From assembly GCA_002946415.1 (NCBI GenBank), contig NJPS01000010.1, positions 434,001 to 498,000 of the forward strand: a stretch of DNA of 64,000 nt. The letters run 5' to 3'. A model generated the notes under the pieces. That model was not told the origin of the DNA, ran no database searches, and saw only the letters and a program-made list of their open reading frames with translations. Below, piece by piece: positions 33,801 to 44,124 of the stretch. The DNA comes from Rutstroemia sp. NJR-2017a BVV2 (lineage: Eukaryota > Ascomycota > Leotiomycetes > Helotiales > Rutstroemiaceae). How positions within the stretch are numbered: position 1 is the first letter of the stretch; each line of letters starts with the position of its first letter. The translations under genes and the position numbers were made by a program.

Positions 33801-36654
33801 TTTGGGGCACCCGTCATGAATTTCCGATTGCGACCACCCAGTTTGCCGAGAATTCGCATGGTAGTATGTGCATGAACGTGACTGTATGGGTGAGGCTTGA
33901 GATGGCCGAAAAGTGCGGTCATGAGCTCGTCAATAACCGGTGCCATTATTGGATCTAGATAATCAGCGGTCAAGTTGTCCACACAAAGTTCTAAGGTTCG
34001 CAGTCCCTGTCCGACAAGATCTGAGCCAGCCCGTAAGGCCACAACCAGAGGTCGCATCAAATAGCTCAAATGTGGAAGAAGGTTGCTCAATCGTGCCGGG
34101 ACCGTCAAGCATAATTCCACATAAAGATCTCGATCCGATGGCTTGCGCGCCGCCAAAAGAAGATTATTAAGCACCTCCAGAAGCATTTCAAGAAGGGGTA
34201 GAATCTGCTTGTATAAGTGCTCGAACTTTCCACCACCGATACTTCTGAACAGCGATCGTAGTAGAAGGAAGTAGTTCATTGGCTCTTCTGCAGTGGTCGA
34301 GAGTTCAATAGATTTGGTCACAATGTTGACAACATGTGGCAAAAGAACTTGTTCGTTCTGGTTTGAGAATAGCGTCACAGCCATGAAAGCTAACTTGAAT
34401 AGCCGAAGAAGAATAGATGATTTCTTGACATCAGCTGTGCCGACCTGATCAATTCGGTCCATCAGAAAACGCAAAAGCATTCCTGCAAAGCTTGGTGACG
34501 TGGCCTCGCTGGCAAGGAAGAACTGGGGGACATGAAGGAGGGCGGTATGCTCGAATATCATTTCGTACAACTTCGGAATCTCTTCATGAAACACCTCGTG
34601 GAATGTTGCTGGGTCTATGCAGTGGAAAACGGTTGCAAATGTCTCCAGCAAATCCTTTTCTTCCTTACTACTCGATACCATGTAATGATTTGCCATGAAC
34701 TCAACAGGTGAGGAATATTGAGATTCTGTGGCCGGTTTCTCTATTTCATAGTATCGGAAAACGTAAGCCCCTTCCCGGAAAAGTTTGATTATGACCTGTA
34801 CTTCCTCCGCGGAAAAACCATAAGATACATCTGCCCAATGTGGAGGAGCATTCGCCTGATCGACGGGTGATGCCAAGTTGCAAGCCTTCAGTTGGTAGAA
34901 TGTATTCTTCAGGCCATTCATGAGGTTCTTAAATAAAAATTTGTTGTCTGCCACAGGGTCTGCACCGCGATCGCGAGGATTCGAGGTCTTGATTGGCATT
35001 GCTGAAAATATATCGATCTCGTCCCAATCGGGCGGGTTCTCCTTGTCGGCAAGATAATTTTCTGGAACAGCATCGATGGACTGTTGAGAGTAAAGCTTCG
35101 ACAGCTTGACAGCGTTAGAATACTGGCGATTCATCGCCGCGAACTTGTCACCAATAGCATTCAGAATCATAATTAGATAGTGACGCGCATCCGCCTTGTT
35201 GGGCATTTTTGCAATGCATTCGGCCATATTGAGCAACAATTTAGCACTCATAGTTTGGAAACTGGTGCCAGGGAAGCTGTCTTGCAGGTTCTTGGTGTAT
35301 ACCTCAACAGTCTTGCGAATCTGAGCAGGCTCCAATGCGTCACGGACATGATGAATGAGGTCGGCTAACATACTGTATGCCAGAGGGCGCATTGTCTCAT
35401 AAACAGTCAGACCGTCGCCAATGAGCGTCCGTTCGTCAAGAAGCTGATCGATAACCTTGAGAAAGATCTTCCGAAAGTTGAAGTTGATTATATGTCTAAT
35501 TGCAACCAGAAGCTCTTTCCGAGCGCTAGATTTTTCGCGCGGACAATCCTTCAACAACCTCACAACAATATCCGGCAATGTAGGCAGGAAGTCAGTCAAC
35601 TGTTGTGAGTAGACCCTTAAAAGATAGGCTAAGAAGCTCATTGTTTTAACTTGTGCAGTGATGAACTCGCCAAACGCCGCTCGATTCTTGATGTCTGGAC
35701 TCACGCCTGTGAAAATGGTGCCTCTCTTGGCCGCCTCTGCATGGGCTTGTTCCTGCGGTTTGGCTTGGAGCAGCAGGACGCTCTTGATAAGCGGAACAAA
35801 TAGCTTAACATTCTGTGACACGGAATGGCGATAAACTTGAAATATCGAGACCACAATAATGGGACATTCTGCAAGAACCTTAAATGACTGCATACCCTTC
35901 AGTAACTTTCGTGTTTGTTGCTGTGGATCTGGGCCAAGATCTGTAACGGCCGCAACAGGCGAGCCAGGTCGTGGGGAATTTTGAATTGCCTGCGAATTAC
36001 CTGGTGTCGAAGGTATTCCGGTAGCATTGTCCAGCTGCTCGCGAACAACAGTATCCATCTGGTCGAATAGTTCTTGTATGAGACCAAGAAAAGGCTGAAC
36101 TTTGTCCATCAAGACCTTCGTCTGATTGCGCATTATATCCATGATAGTTTTGACACATAGTGAAGCGTTTTCCTCATTATCTATCCTAACCAGGTTGATC
36201 AAGAGGTCTACTACCTCCTCCGCATATGGTTCGAACGATTCTGGCGGGGTCGTCGGTAAACGATGGAGTATCTCGAGAATGCAGAACCGAAGTTTCTATA
36301 GCACTGTCAGTATCTCACCTAAGGTGATCACGGACGGATATACCTGTTCGAGAGATGTACTGATGAATACAGGTGGTCCTTTCAGACAACTTATGAAGAT
36401 GGGCATCAGCCTTCCTAAGAAGGCTGGGTATGCAGCACCGGAAATGTAGTGCTCCAGGCCATCGCGTAACTGTGTAGCAGCATCGACCTTGCTCTTAATA
36501 TCTGTTGCGCATATATTAGCACACAAGTAACTTGGGCCGACAATTCGCGAAAAGGTGAATATGTCTGGCGCGAATGAAGCTTGGGGTAGAGAGCTATACC
36601 AGTATCTGCAGAGCTCAGTCGCTGGACGACTGTTTCAATAGGATTCAACGACAT
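24896..36654 (-). CDS. tra1: Tra1/TRRAP homologue, PIKK-family pseudokinase of SAGA and NuA4
   Basis: Exons on the minus strand are 36654-36600, 36501-36344, 36295-25649 and 25594-24896, giving about 3852 residues, the usual Tra1 size. The N-terminus was rebuilt from two small exons. The 98-nt intron at 36599-36502 and the 48-nt intron at 36343-36296 restore [13 protein letters not shown] and [14 protein letters not shown], matching Tra1 starts. Most of the protein is HEAT/TPR-like helical repeat, followed by the FAT region and a PI3K-like domain over about the last 450 residues. As in other Tra1 proteins, that domain lacks the catalytic HxD/DFG residues, so this is a scaffold and not a kinase. 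It recruits SAGA and NuA4 acetyltransferase complexes to activators. A low-complexity linker rich in Asn/Ala/Gln lies at about 26.5-26.8 kb. The single long frame reads through an intron at 25648-25595. Confidence 0.95.
25595..25648 (-). other. In-frame 54-nt intron near the 3' end of tra1
   Basis: On the minus strand the segment begins GTAAGT, contains ACTAAC 17 nt before its end and ends CAG. It is exactly 18 codons with no stop, so a plain open frame translates it as sequence. Splicing joins HENK to [10 protein letters not shown]. All three splice signals are near-ideal, so it is more likely an intron than coding. Confidence 0.8.
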
Positions 36655-37423
36655 GGCTGCGACGGCGATATTCGCATTGGCGCAAGCCCCTTATGAGATC
36701 AACTTCATGCGGCGTGGGCGAGTTCAGTTCTTCTCGTGGTGATTCGCGGCGAATAGGCACATAAAGAATTGGAAGGCGCGACACCGATGAAGCTCGAGTT
36801 TAGTTTTTAAAATCGAGAGTAAAGTTTAAAAACCCCTTCAATTACTTCATCCGTCGACCGCAAGAAAGTAGAAGAGATCGAATTAATATCAAAATCGAAA
36901 TGAATGTTGAGCCGTTAAGTCGTAAAAATTAAAAATTGTTCTTTCGTAGTATAGAATTGTGTACCTCGCATTTGCCTGTATATTTCAATAAGGCTGGCTC
37001 ATATGAAAATCGATCTGGATTTTGGACGTGGGCATGCCAAAAACCCCGAGAAGCCTCGGTCACGTGATAGCGTAATTCCTGCCTGTGATTGGTCATCGGC
37101 TCTATTTCAACACCATTAGCTGGGAGATGCCGTGATGCCTAAGTGCATTACCATTGGCTTCTCCTGAAGCAACGATTGTGAATGAAAATACACAGCTATT
37201 TCACATCTATCAGCTTCACATCATCATATAAGAAGCGCAATTAACATGCATATATCCGATGATTCAATCTTGTGGGGGTGCTGTCAACTATTTCAACGAT
37301 GTGCAACTCATTGGACATTTATGATCGAGGTAATGAGGCATCATTATTGATCTATCACGATATAATACTACTGTGATTGTATCAATGCTCCGGGCCGCAT
37401 CAATATATCTTGCACTTTCTATC
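36655..37423 (-). promoter_or_regulatory. tra1 upstream region with CCAAT box and E-box
   Basis: The 770 bp upstream of the tra1 start hold no gene. A perfect CACGTG (bHLH-type site) lies at 37061-37066, and an ATTGGT (CCAAT box on the tra1 strand) at 37088-37093, about 410-440 bp before the ATG. Both are common fungal promoter elements. The 3' end of the LINE insertion begins at the far edge. Function is inferred from motif matches only. Confidence 0.45.
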
Positions 37424-37433
37424 CGTAAATATT
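37424..37433. repeat. Target-site duplication, left copy
   Basis: CGTAAATATT here is repeated exactly at 38896-38905 on the other side of the LINE fragment. It abuts the (TAA)n tail of the element. Confidence 0.8.
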
Positions 37434-38895
37434 ATTATTATTATTTCTAACCCGCTAGCTAGTGCGCGCGGCACTGGCCATGAGGGAGCTCGATCTAAGA
37501 TTCAATTACACCAGAAGAACCTCTCCGGACAAAACTACTGATCGCGCCGCTCTGCGCTTCCCATACTTATATGCTCACCCTGCTCTTTTCCTTCGTAGCT
37601 TCGCTGCTCAGTCCTTCCTCGATTTCACTACTCGTATTGCAGCTGGTTGGCGAGCCTGAAGTGCTCGAACCGCCCGCTCTGGATCAGCCATTCGGCTACC
37701 TGCTATGCTCGATCTGGGCTGTCGAGTAGCTTAGTGATAGTCATCCCTCCTCTCTACTGCTTCTCGCACGCTCAGCACTACAGTGTAAGAGGATATGCTC
37801 GACCGCTGCGCTATTCTGGCAGTATTTGCAGACCGCGGATTCGTAGCCTGGCACTCCTCGTAGGTTCAGGAAGTATGTGCAGCTCGTTCGCCCTGTTCTG
37901 CTCTAGATGAGTATTGCGCTCGAAGAATTTTCTGAGCTTCTCATCGCAGTATACGCTGATTGGCGGGATTGCCGCTTCTGCTTCCACCTCGCGGTTGGGA
38001 GTGGCTCAGTATGCTCCGGTAGGCATGCCGCTTGTGCTCGGTCAAGCTCCCGCTCGACTGCGCCTCTCTTCCCAGGCTTATGCCATGCTTTCGCTCTGTA
38101 TGTTAGTGCGGTACGTATGCATGCTGTATAAAGGACGCGTGCTCGGTGTAGTATCGGGCCCCAAGTTGTCTGGTTGAGCTTGCTGAGCGCGGTTAGTGCT
38201 ATGACGCCTTTTCTCGGACAGTCGGACTACCTTTGCGTGCGCTTTCCAATTAAGCTTTTTATCGAGCCAAACGCCGAGTACTCCTACACTCGGTGACGGG
38301 GCGTATTCCGCTTGTCCGAGCTAGATCGTAGCTGTTAAGTTAAACTTGTTCTGTGCTCTTGTGAAATGAACGAGCTCGTACTTGGCTGGTGCGAAGTATA
38401 TCCCATAGCGTTGGGCATATTCCAGGATCTTCTGACGCACGTTAGCGAGCTTGTCGCAGTTAGTCTCTAACTCTCTGTACTCGAGCTTATTGCGATTAGG
38501 TGTATATCGTCAACAAATCCTCCTACATATAGTCCTTGCTTCGGGAGGGAGCATGTCCGAATGAGCTCTGTGTTATAAAGCAGGAAGAGTATTGGTGAGA
38601 GCAGTGATCCTTTGGGCACCCCCGTTTGTGGAGAGAGCTCCTCTGATATTTCGCCGGCGAATGAGAAGCGTGTAGTCCAGTCGCTTAGGAAACTTGCTAC
38701 CCATTTGCTGACCTATTGGGGGAAGCCGAGCTTCTGGACCACCGCCACCAGGCGTGAATGGACGACGGTATCGAAGGCCCCTGCTATGTCCAGCGAGAAC
38801 AACGTCGCCACTTGACCCTTGCTTGCCCAGGCTGACTTGATCACCGAGGTGAGCAGGTCCAACGCTGTTGCCGTGCTCCTTTGTGCTCTTGCATT
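37434..38895 (-). mobile_element. 5'-truncated, mutated non-LTR retrotransposon (Tad1-like LINE)
   Basis: Read on the minus strand this is the 3' part of a LINE ORF2. Reverse transcriptase motif A (FSLDIAGAFDTVVHSRL), motif B (GVPKGSLLSPILFLLYNTEL) and motif C (GFVDDIHLIA) are in order. The thumb region (KILEYAQRYGIYFAPAKY; VGVLGVWLDKKLNW) and a Cys/His cluster near the C-terminus follow, ending RFEHFRLANQLQYE and a stop at 37630-37628. No endonuclease domain or ORF1 is present, so the copy is 5'-truncated. It is dead: a TAG at 38715-38713, a frameshift near 38480 and further stops break the frame. A (TAA)n tail lies at 37434-37446, and a 10-bp duplication flanks the element. The family call rests on Tad-clade features recalled from fungi. 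Confidence 0.88.
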
Positions 38896-38905
38896 CGTAA
38901 ATATT
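38896..38905. repeat. Target-site duplication, right copy
   Basis: CGTAAATATT matches 37424-37433 exactly and marks the truncated 5' end of the LINE insertion. Confidence 0.8.
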
Positions 38906-39207
38906 TATTTTACAGAATTCAGTTTTACTAATAAACGGATTATTTTATAGAAGTAAACTTTAAGTTCTTCTAATGATATAGTATCACGCTCAGTGAATAG
39001 TTAGGCATGAAAATGATCAAGTAAGAGTTGATTGACCTTCTTGGAAATGAGCTACTGGGCAGCCATTTATAGGCTTAAGCTCCAGAGCCTCATTTCTAAG
39101 AAGGTAGCCGAACAGTGAAAATTCTGTTCTACTGGTTGCATGATTCTCCCATATGCTCAGTAATGCTCAGTCGTGCCGGCACGCGATGCTATTTCCGTGA
39201 CAACAAT
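38906..39207. other. Short spacer 3' of the SAT4-type gene
   Basis: About 300 bp between the LINE and the minus-strand membrane protein stop. No gene was seen. It is AT-rich near the LINE. Confidence 0.5.
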
Positions 39208-40471
39208 CTATTTTGTATAGAATTCTTCAATATCGTTGGCTTTTGCATAAACGATATCCACGACTGTCGTCTCTGTGATTCCGTATTTCCACGTATCTCG
39301 CAAAATGCTTTCATCACTTGCATTATCCATTCCCCCTGCTGTAAAACCTCGCTCACTATCGCCCGCAGCCGAATGCTGTACTTGTCTTTCACCCGCATCA
39401 AACTCGTCACGTCGTGCGGAACCAAGGGCATATGCAGGACCTGTATTGCGCGCCGAATTGCTTGGTCCACTATCGCCATCTGATGATTTCGACTGTCCGC
39501 GAAGCTGTTTGTATAAGGGTCGAAGAACAGGAATAGTTCCGCAGGCCATGGAGACTAGAAGCTCGGTGAAGCCCCACAGAGTAAATGGGACTGTATCATC
39601 TATTGTAATATACCGGTTAGCCAATATCGTATTAATCTTTAATGGAATAACAACTTACAGGTATAATCATGACTACCCAACGCACACAACTCATACGCAC
39701 GCACTAGACCACATGCACCAGCACTAGGTAACAATCTCTAAGCAAAATTCCCTCGAACAAGACGGCGGCACTCACAAAACACCCAAACTAAGACTAAAAC
39801 AAACAGTCATTCTCTCCTTTCTTTTAAGTTGCACCGACGCAAGAAAGTACCACGGAAAAAGCGCTAACACGAAATCTATGAAAGCTGTAAAGATGCTCGT
39901 GAAAACTGCATTGACTGTCATATTGAGGTTGATTTTATGCGGTATCATCGGATTGAAAACCGCAGCTATTGGCGTAGACTGAAGGAAATCTAGAACCGCA
40001 CATAGGATACATACGATGGTTGTACTGGTGATACAACCATAGAGAAAGTATTTATGCCAATCAACAACAACAAGACGGAGAAGGAAAGTTGCAACAGCAG
40101 CTTTACAGGTAGCCATAGCGAAGAGGTTACATGTTTGCCCAGCAATTTCCATCTTGTTAGACCAGACGAATTCTTCGAGTGTCAGTTCGTTGTAGTGGCT
40201 ACCGAGACCGGATAGTGCTGCTGCTGTAGTAAAGGAGCTGAACATAATAAATAATATCTAGATCGTTGTTATGTTAATTACGGACCCCAAAGACTCAGTG
40301 GTTCTATAGAATACTTACAAGAGTAGCTACTATGAGCCAGTCCTCATATCCACATGCTCGAATAATCACTCGTCGAGTATAGAGACGAGCAAGTACCAGA
40401 AGTATAGCGAGAGCTGTTTGGATCCATACCACTATGATGATAGTAGAACCTAAGCCTGACAGATGGACCAT
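39208..40471 (-). CDS. Seven-transmembrane rhodopsin-like fungal protein (SAT4/PTH11-type domain)
   Basis: Four exons on the minus strand, 40471-40319, 40257-39776, 39723-39659 and 39599-39208, give 363 residues. The introns (61, 52 and 59 nt) are GT-AG. The 65-nt third exon is needed to restore GVFAGACGLVRAYELC-SHDYTYDTVPFTLWG, the conserved end of this family. About seven hydrophobic helices are visible. The first is TIIIVVWIQTALAILLVLAR, followed by RLYTRRVI and GYEDWLIV, the classic early signature. WGFTELLVSMACGTIPVLRPL forms the last helix, followed by a Ser/Gly-rich cytoplasmic tail of about 100 residues. No CFEM domain precedes it. The family includes PTH11-like putative receptors, and the ligand is unknown. 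It is the only intact gene in a relic-rich stretch. Confidence 0.88.
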
Positions 40472-40500
40472 TATATATCTCTTCTTGCGGTGAAGACAAG

Positions 40501-41022
40501 AAGCCCCGCCGGTTCGAACTTAAGGTGAGGTTGGAGGACTTAAAAGCTCGCAATGCGCACAGATTATAGTTCGGTGGGAACTCACTTCAATCATTATATA
40601 CTATCCGCGAGGCCATACGACTGGGGAGGCAATTCGACAGCTATGAAACAGTTCCGGAGGATCGTCAGGAACAGATACGTTTCTGGGATGACGGAATCTT
40701 GATGAATTACGTGTAAAAGCTTTACGATAAACTATCGAAGAAGGACGAGCTTTTGACGTACTACCAGATCCTCTATCCCGCATTTCTCAATACTTTGACC
40801 TCAAGTGTCACAATGCACATTAATTTCAATAACATACCCCGGCCCAAAGAAGAAAGAAATCATTGTGAGTCAATCTTTTCTCCACCGGACAAATTTCAAA
40901 TGCATATCTGTACTAAACTAGACCGAATCGTTACCGATAAGCTGGATTCCACGATCCCGAAAAGGCGGACAGGGAGAAAGCAACTAATTTTTCTTAATCT
41001 CCCCGCGGTGGGAAATATATAA
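40501..41022 (+). pseudogene. Decayed ORF of unknown fungal protein, two in-frame stops
   Basis: One frame reads through 174 codons with coding-like composition and only two internal stops, TAG at 40567-40569 and TAA at 40714-40716. Readable pieces include RRFELKVRLEDLKARNAHRL, IREAIRLGRQFDSYE, PEDRQEQIRFWDDGILMNYV and ELLTYYQILYPAFLNTLTSS. The TAA would be Gln (CAA) after one C-to-T change, and the TAG would be Gln or Trp. I do not recognise the family. The upstream edge meets the 5' end of the minus-strand SAT4-type gene, so the true start is lost or elsewhere. Confidence 0.6.
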
Positions 41023-41483
41023 GCGACTTTGACAATTTGGTATATTCGATCTTGAAAACCTATAATTAATTAAATTTTGAGATATATTTTTGCTTTTCAG
41101 TGGATATCTATCTGATATCAATTCTATGCTTCTATAACACTTTCAGCTGTATATTAATATACAGAATAACATTTTATTCTGAATCGGATATTGTGAATTG
41201 CCGAGGTTCTAGTGTCAACAATCGCTCATTTACTTCCACCGGGAGAGGTGGAGGTGGGGGCGGTAATTGGTAAAATACATGTCCATGAGTAGACTAGTAG
41301 ATTGTGCGTAAATAATTCTGATATCCACTATTGCAGCTGCACTGGAAGGTAATGATGATCAATAGAAGGAGCGTCCTTAGAGATCCCGATTCGCGAAGAG
41401 CGGATGTGCAGATGTGCAGATCCTACGGGTGATGTGCTCCGAAAATAATTTGCTTGAATGTTGCGAGAGCAAGAGTAGCAAGG

Positions 41484-41540
41484 ACTCAAGATCTTCTCCG
41501 GCACTCAAGATCTTCTCCGGCAGTCAAGATCTTCTCCGGC
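41484..41540. repeat. 19-bp tandem repeat, three copies
   Basis: Units ACTCAAGATCTTCTCCGGC at 41484-41502 and 41503-41521 are identical. The third (41522-41540) differs at one base. Nineteen is not a multiple of three, so the expansion shifts any reading frame crossing it. Confidence 0.95.
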
Positions 41541-41724
41541 ATATTGTAAATTCGTTTGGCTTTGTGAATGGTTTGAGGAATCAATATCTGCTTGGGAAAA
41601 TCTTGATCAGAATAAGAAGGAGAGGATCACCATTCTGCGTAAGGTGAATTTACCGGACGTTGTCTCCAATATTTTGCGAGAAACTGCCTTGAAACTTATA
41701 CTATGCTGTGTTTTGGCAAGGTAG
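41539..41724 (+). pseudogene. Coding relic directly after the 19-bp repeat
   Basis: A 61-codon open stretch with coding-like composition (AYCKFVWLCEWFEESIS, WENLDQNKKERITILRKVN, LPDVVSNILRETALKLI) ends at TAG 41722-41724. It lacks a start codon and enters from the tandem repeat, whose 19-bp units break the frame. It could be the 3' part of the relic at 40501-41022. The family is not recognised. Confidence 0.5.
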
Positions 41725-42925
41725 ATGAATGGGTGCTGCAAGACTGCTAACCTAACATGCCGTGATTTATCTCATAGAATATTCTTTGTTGCTTAAAGCA
41801 TAAAAAAAGAGCTGGTCGTTGGTTATTCTGTACCGTTCCTGTCATGTTCTACATGCCCCAATGCACTTGGTATTGCTTTTTCCGTTCCACGTGGACAACC
41901 CTGGTTGCGGGAAATCGATCTTGCTCCGAGTAAGTGACGTCAGGTTTATTTCTGAAACATTCGCCAACGTAAAAAAGAATAGTATGTGTTGTGCATGCAG
42001 TAACCGAGGTGACCCGCTGCAGCTACTACTTTGTAGAGTGCTAAGCACGCAAGCCATACCTTGAAGAAACGTAGATCTTTTTTAGTAAGAGCTTTTGGCT
42101 TTACGGGGTGCTTCCTGCAGGGACTGCATATCCAATGACTGAAGATCGATGAGGACGATCCCTTTCATAGAACTTTTGGGAGAGACGCGGGAGAGTTTTG
42201 TGTAGCGAGTAATGGAATTATTAACTAGTTACGATGAAGAGTTCTATGGGAGACAGACAGACAGTCATGTCTGATCTACATAACTGAGATGAACTGCAAT
42301 CCAAGTAGTCTAGTGTTCAGACTATTATCGTAAAAGCAAGTTCCGCCAAGGGTCCCGGGTTCGGTATTCCGGGGATATGGAAACTTGCGCCGACACAGAG
42401 TCGGTGAGGGGAGAGGTGGCCCATTTAATATTGAATGGGTGCAAGTACGCGGGTGAAGAGGTATGAAACTTCGGAGAAGCTGAGGTCTGGCCGACCCACG
42501 TGGATAGAACACTGGGGGTATGTTATGCCGTATCAAGAATATTGCAAAACTTGTTCTGACAGCCAGTTGTGAACATGGATGGCAAAGACAAATATTATAT
42601 CTTGGACATGAACACAGCGATAAATAATCTCTGATATGTGACAATCGGGGTAAGATTCTTACTTACCATTCCCCCGCCAGTTCATTCCTTTTCCCTTGGA
42701 CCTTATCTTCCTTATAAGTCCTGCTACCAGTGCGTTTCTATAATAATGATAGAACGATATACTCCTTATATTCATCAGAGTCTCGAGATCCTCGTCTTAC
42801 TGTTGGCATGGTAACTAGGCGGTAAAGGATAGCAGAAATATTATACACATTTGTCACAACTTACATATTCATAAACAGCATAGATATTAATTCGTTTTCT
42901 ACTAATGTGTCTTGCTCCTAGACTT
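41725..42925. other. Spacer between relic genes
   Basis: About 1.2 kb with no frame of coding character on either strand that I could extend. A GC-rich palindrome (CCCGG...CCGGG) near 42347-42367 has too long a loop to be a tRNA T-arm. Confidence 0.5.
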
Positions 42926-43672
42926 ATGGAATCAAAGCAATGCGATTCTTCCAGCTATCTTTACTCCTGGTTGGCAACTACAAATGATTGGTGTGACTCC
43001 ACCGACCTGCAGACCAAGCAAGATCAAGATGAAGATCCAACACCATCACTCCCATTTCCCACATCGTAAACGACATTTACTTCCCCAACTTCAATATATA
43101 ATTTGGCGTCACGGGCCAGAAGAGGGATGCAGAAGCGGAAAGGAAGCTTGAACAGTGACACGGCCTCAAATGCGAGCGGAGAAACAACGAGGACGAGAGC
43201 GACAAATACGTCTACCATTTCTTTCAAAACCGGTCAATCTTACTCCCCACGCCGCCATCGACTCGTAAGGTACTTAGTCGATTAAAATTAGCGACACCGT
43301 CACTACGAGTCTGTCGGCCAAATGTCAGAATCGAACAGCTGCCTGTGATAAGGCGGTTGAGGAGCATACTCATAACGAAAGTATCAAGTAAAGTGATCCC
43401 TCATAGTTGTGTTTTCTTTCATTTTATTTTTCATATCTAATCAAATGAAGGCTCGATTTCGAACAGTAGATCCCGACTAGTCCGAAGTATTCGATGCATT
43501 CGGAGCGTCAACCCCTCTCTTCGAAGATCCTGCAGTCGTGCATTCAGACTCATACATCGATGACCTTTAGCAGACGACAGACAAGATATACAATGAAGCG
43601 CGCCGCTGCTACGACAATCATCTCGACGAAAGTGCATGGATGAAAGTCGTAAACAGCTTTCCTGTATTCTAA
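42926..43672 (+). pseudogene. Decayed gene, probably fungal PD-(D/E)XK nuclease-like family
   Basis: From ATG 42926 one frame reads MESKQCDSSSYLYSWLATT, then a Ser/Thr-rich basic region (SRARRGMQKRKGSLNSDT, SFKTGQSYSPRRHRLVR). It is broken by TAA at 43067-43069 and shifts frame near 43265-43270, continuing SRLKLATPSLRVCRPNVRIE. A later piece reads SEVFDAFGASTPLFEDPAVV and IYNEARRCYDNHLDESAWMK, with stops at 43478-43480 (TAG) and 43568-43570 (TAG). The layout of an N-terminal WL motif, an Arg/Ser-rich linker and an ExxxCY..H.DESAW motif resembles a large fungal family annotated as PD-(D/E)XK nuclease-like. That match is from memory and tentative. The nuclease core itself is absent, with AT-rich DNA following. 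Confidence 0.5.
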
Positions 43673-44124
43673 TTCAAACAAAGTAACAGAATAAAACTAA
43701 GTTTAAGAAAGTATTTAATAAGAAAATAGAGGATAAATCTCATCCGGTGGCGTAGTCCGAACCCATTTCGAATTCAGTTATATTGACTTTTGAATAAGAT
43801 ATTATTCGCGAGTGCGAAATACGACGGAGATGGATCTCCAGCTAGGCAGACGAACGAGGCTGTTGGTGGATGAGGTCTATCGAACTTTTCGGCGCTCAGT
43901 TACTTTGGCTGAATCACTTCTACCAATGCATATATAAAGGTAGGGAATGTAACAATAATCTTTTCACAAGTTGTCTTAAATTCACAGTAACTATCGGCTA
44001 TTCAAAAGCAATGTCACTATTTCATATTAACAGGATTTTCCCAGTCGCGTTCACCGATCTAAATAGCATTAGTCGATTTTCTTCTTAGGTAAGTGCAACT
44101 CCAGTTTGGTCAAAGGCGAGCAGG
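43673..44124. other. AT-rich spacer, possible 5' exon of the RBR relic
   Basis: Mostly AT-rich. An ATG at 43830 opens a 35-codon stretch starting MDLQLGRRTRLLVDEVYRTF, which could be a first exon of the RBR relic. No splice link is clear. Confidence 0.4.

Noticed and set aside
42336..42375. tRNA-like B-box and GC-rich palindrome
   Set aside because: The stem would enclose a 10-base loop and no acceptor, D or anticodon arms can be formed around it.
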